Assembly (NCBI GenBank): GCA_943737045.1
Contig: CALSFV010000001.1
Span: 3,066,001-3,130,000 of the forward strand
Source of the DNA: Parapristionchus giblindavisi
Lineage: Eukaryota > Nematoda > Chromadorea > Rhabditida > Diplogasteridae
DNA: 64,000 nucleotides
Direction of reading: 5' to 3'
Shown: positions 60,931-64,000 of the stretch, in pieces
How the letters are laid out: each line of letters opens with the position of its first letter
Numbering within the stretch: the first letter of the stretch is position 1
Program-made: the position numbers and the translations under genes
Notes under the pieces: generated by a model
Database searches by the model: none
Told to the model about the DNA's origin: nothing
What the model saw: only the letters and a program-made list of their open reading frames with translations

Positions 60931-62056
60931 GAGTCCCACCACGATAGCCTATACATTTTTGAGTACTGTATCCGAGTATATTTATCGATTTCTAATCACG
61001 TTTCATAGGTTGTTAAATTATTCTGTTTATCATTTTAATCATACCTCAATACAGATTTCTATATGACGTTATTCCATCATGACCACTTTTTGTGATTGAC
61101 GATCTCTTTTTATCATAGATTCCCTTTGACCCCCTTTGTGGTATACTGTAATTGTTCAATCAATCAATGGAGATTACTGTATGTAAATTAACTCAGAGTT
61201 AACGATAAAGCATAATAAGCTATTCACGGAGTACTGGAATCAAATATCAGAGGGTGTTACGGTAGCAACAACTAGATAGATCGATAATCGATAGATCAAT
61301 AAATATGCCGGCGGTCTAATCAGTCGTTCATTCATAACATTGTATCTGAGTCGTCGTGTGCTCTCTTACTGCTCTTCACTCTCTCACCTGTCTCTATCTT
61401 CTCTGTACTCTCTCATTTCCTTATACTCTCTCGTCTATCTCTCATCGTCTCTCTTATCTCTACACACGTAAGTGTGTTTGCATGGCCTTTTCTGTCTGTC
61501 TATGTACAAACCAAGACGGAGGAAGAGGAGGAAGAAGATGGACGGCGCTCTACCTTATGTGTGTCCTCCCTTTACCTCTGAACTTCTCCCTCTGCCCTTC
61601 TCCCTCTCCCTCTACCCTTCTCCCTCTCTACCTCTTCCTCTGCTCTTATCCCTCCCCTCTTGCTCTGCACTTCTCCCTCTCCCTCTCTACCTCTCCGTAT
61701 GACTCTCTCGATGATTCAAATCAGTCTACCATTGAAGCGTTCTCTATCATTGATTAATGCCTTCAATATCTGATTCAATCCATTCACATAAGTCTTCGCT
61801 GATTTTCGAAAATGTAAAATGGCGCGAAATTCAAATGTCATCCATCTTGACGTTTGTACCTGATCAATCAATCAATAGTCATATCTTGGTTGTTCCTATC
61901 TATACAACTATCTAGACATATCACTAACTATGCGACTCTTCTTGATATGCAACCCTATATCATGAAATCTGTTGTTGTGTTCATTGATTGATCATTCCAT
62001 GATTATCGATTGATTTTGATTGATTGATCCAATTATCGATTGATATTAAGTGGGTG
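60931..62056. other. Intergenic region with long pyrimidine tract
   Basis: 61360-61700 is strongly pyrimidine-rich on plus (CTCTC, TCCCTC runs), interrupted by a purine block GGAGGAAGAGGAGGAAGAAG near 61518-61537. Open frames here follow from the low complexity. It probably contains promoter or leader sequence of the next gene. No RNA gene seen. Confidence 0.5.
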
Positions 62057-64000
62057 ATGGACTATCTTCTGGACACATATGTGTTCAACCATCTACCATT
62101 CGAGGTAGATCCAGCTACGCGGAAGAGTATCACAGACAGAGCGGTCACTCTCGTTCAGGTATGGTTCAGTGTTCAATGATATGCATTTTTAGTTTTTCGA
62201 TTTTTTCGATTTTTTTATCAAAAATGGTTGACGATTACAGTATGCTGACTGGTTCTGTAAGGCACAAGACCCGATGAACATCTTCAAAAATCATCCATCA
62301 TTTCTATTTGGAGAGATTCTCTTCTTCATTCTCTGCACACTCACCTTCTGTCATGGTGAGAAATTATCGATTGATTTTCAATCAATCAATATTTTAAGCT
62401 TTAATTATACGGTATACTCACTACTTGTCAGTGTGATTTTGACAAGATTCTAGACTTGATGCATTTATTTTTTTACAATCACTATTTGTGTGATTCAGAG
62501 ATCAAGTTAAAGATCAAAGATCAAAGATCAAGTGCTCACTTTAAGCATGGCGTCATGGTGGAAGATATCTTTTCGTTTGGATCGGCATTTTCATTCACGC
62601 TCTCAACGTTGAGAATCTTTGTTACTGGATCCCTGATATGGACAACTTCTGGCAGGCACAGGTAAAACAATCTATGATACTTCGAAGAATGGAAAACATA
62701 TTGATTTGAGAACTGAAAGATCACATTGCCGATCATTTATTTACCTAATCATCTTAATTTTGTCTTGATATTTGATACTTGATCTTCCCATTTCATTCCT
62801 CTACAGGGTATGTTAACATTCTTCGGTGCCCGTGCTCCTCTCTACATTCTTCTCGGTATCTATCACATGTTCGACTATACAGCCTATGTTATGGTTTCAA
62901 GGTCAGAGATCAAAGATCAATCGACTAATCAATAATCTGTGTATTATAGACTTCGTCTTCCTTGGTGGGCTGAAGGACCTGCTGTTGGATTGTGTGCGGT
63001 CATGCTTGATTTCCCGTGAGTGTTTCGGCTATTTAAAGGGAAGGCAATGAAAATCAAACGGTCCTCTGATGGAAGGGGCTGAAACGTTGATTCAAATTAT
63101 GTATATTATTATTTAACAGTAAAAATGATAAGCAAAAACTAACCTGCAATAAAGAATGTTTTCTGCATTTGATGTCTTACACTTCTCTTCCTAAATTCGA
63201 ATTTTCATTACTGATTATCGATTAATCGAGATTGTATTGATTGATTCCTTTCAGATACGATATCATGGGAATCAAGGAAGTGTGGTGGACATGGCATGAT
63301 ACTGATCCAAATATCTATGATAGGCAAGTATTTTATTCTTTTTTATCACTTGATCTTTGTTATTCTAAAAGAATGTGAGCAATTTAGTATTCAAAACAAC
63401 AAGAAAGAGGGCTAGACTAATAACTATATTTTCTTTTGGTTTTAAGAATAGATAAGACTATTCGACATCTAATATCTTCTATTCAGATTCTATTGGGTAC
63501 CATGGAATTCATTCTATTTCCATGCTTCTTTCGCTTGTTCTTTCGTATGGATTCTCAATCTATCCAGGAAGTATATTGTTGATGAGGTCTATGATTGGAA
63601 GAAGTGAGTGATCCTTGATCTTTGATCTCTGAGTTTTATTCTTTGATCTTTGATCTTTAGGTTCCCTCGTGAGTTCCTCTGTGCTTTCCTCGCTGGAACG
63701 GGCGCGTTCTGGTTGGGGACGATCCAATTCGCTGTACTCTATCATCCACTACACGATATATTCAAGGTGCGATGACTGATCTCTGATCTTTAATCTTTGA
63801 TCTTTGTAGGTTCATTCTGAGATCACTACCATTCTCTTCTTATCATTCTATGCTATCATTGTATGGTCAGCGGATAGACAATCGGATTCCCATGGTGCAG
63901 CCAGAAAAGGTGACATATTGAAAAGAAATATTAGAAATATCCAAGAATTTATTGGAATAATTACGAACCGCCTTGCCGATTTTTCGCATCTCATCAGAAT
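62057..64000 (+). CDS. Nematode multi-pass membrane protein, cut by right edge
   Basis: The start MDYLLDTYVFNHLPFEVDPA at 62057 directly follows an AAG acceptor-like site. Exons then give hydrophobic segments separated by conserved aromatic loops: SFLFGEILFFILCTLTFCHA, WIGIFIHALNVENLCYWIPD, LTFFGARAPLYILLGIYHMF, YTAYVMVSRLRLPWWAEGPA, VGLCAVMLDFPYDIMGIKEV, WWTWHDTDPNIYDR, FYWVPWNSFYFHASFACSFV, REFLCAFLAGTGAFWLGTIQ and ILFLSFYAIIVWSADR (to about 63906). The pattern recalls a nematode-expanded family of uncharacterised multi-helix proteins (I believe annotated DUF7802, from memory). Function unknown. The C-terminus lies beyond the window. Confidence 0.75.

Noticed and set aside
61356..61757. A 133-codon frame in a pyrimidine tract
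   Set aside because: The protein is Leu/Ser/Pro repeats created by CTC/TCC runs; two frames are open together, as expected for simple sequence.
1..64000. tRNA, rRNA, snRNA or spliced-leader RNA genes
   Set aside because: I looked for B-box-like GGTTCGA-type sequences and known conserved cores on both strands and found none convincing. A covariance-model scan would be needed to exclude them.

Overview
The window is eukaryotic and almost certainly comes from a rhabditid nematode. Genes are compact and rich in introns, mostly short ones with TTTCAG-type acceptors. Some start codons directly follow a good acceptor (for example the TTTTGCAG before the exos-7 start), as expected for spliced-leader trans-splicing. 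Nematode-specific families are present: a ground-like (Grl) secreted protein and an astacin with EGF, CUB and TSP1 domains. I could not fix the genus. I joined exons by hand from reading frame, splice consensus and recalled protein families. The ends of conserved genes are therefore reliable, but some internal junctions are provisional.

Left part (1-10.1 kb): on the minus strand lie the N-terminal part of a mitochondrial intermediate peptidase running off the left edge, then csn-6 (COP9 signalosome subunit 6), then an unrecognised coiled-coil protein with a C-terminal Q..DH..CG motif. A secreted nematode protein follows on the plus strand, and a C1D/Lrp1-like exosome cofactor on minus. The last is divergent from sec-16, 343 bases away. 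Centre-left (10.4-31 kb): an 18-kb sec-16 gene (ER exit sites, COPII) whose introns carry a series of transposable elements, then a small RRM-like protein. Centre (31.3-42.8 kb): mdt-27 (Mediator 27) and an intact cytochrome P450 on plus; urm-1, a LAMTOR5 homologue and dcn-1 on minus. Centre-right (43.6-55.6 kb): exos-7 and rbx-2 on plus; a Grl protein and an astacin protease on minus. Right (56-64 kb): a tiny membrane protein, an SLC35F3/F4-like transporter, and a multi-pass membrane protein running off the right edge.

Functional themes: csn-6, dcn-1 and rbx-2 all act on cullin neddylation. C1D and exos-7 both belong to the RNA exosome. Neither grouping looks like an operon, because the genes lie on different strands and are separated. 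Close same-strand pairs (csn-6 then peptidase; LAMTOR5 then urm-1; RRM-like then mdt-27; exos-7 then rbx-2) could be operons but this is unproven.

The most unusual content is mobile DNA inside introns. Three elements share CATA(C/T)-type ends and perfect 8-bp target duplications. A fourth has TAGGGTTCC ends and an 8-bp duplication. Two large foldback elements (in dcn-1 and exos-7) are each flanked by TTAT. A further element in the Grl gene is flanked by TA. The dcn-1 foldback has nearly identical arms of about 780 bases and an open acidic reading frame in its loop. Introns throughout also carry three short motifs: (ATTG)n, (GATCTTT)n and the palindrome TACNGTA.
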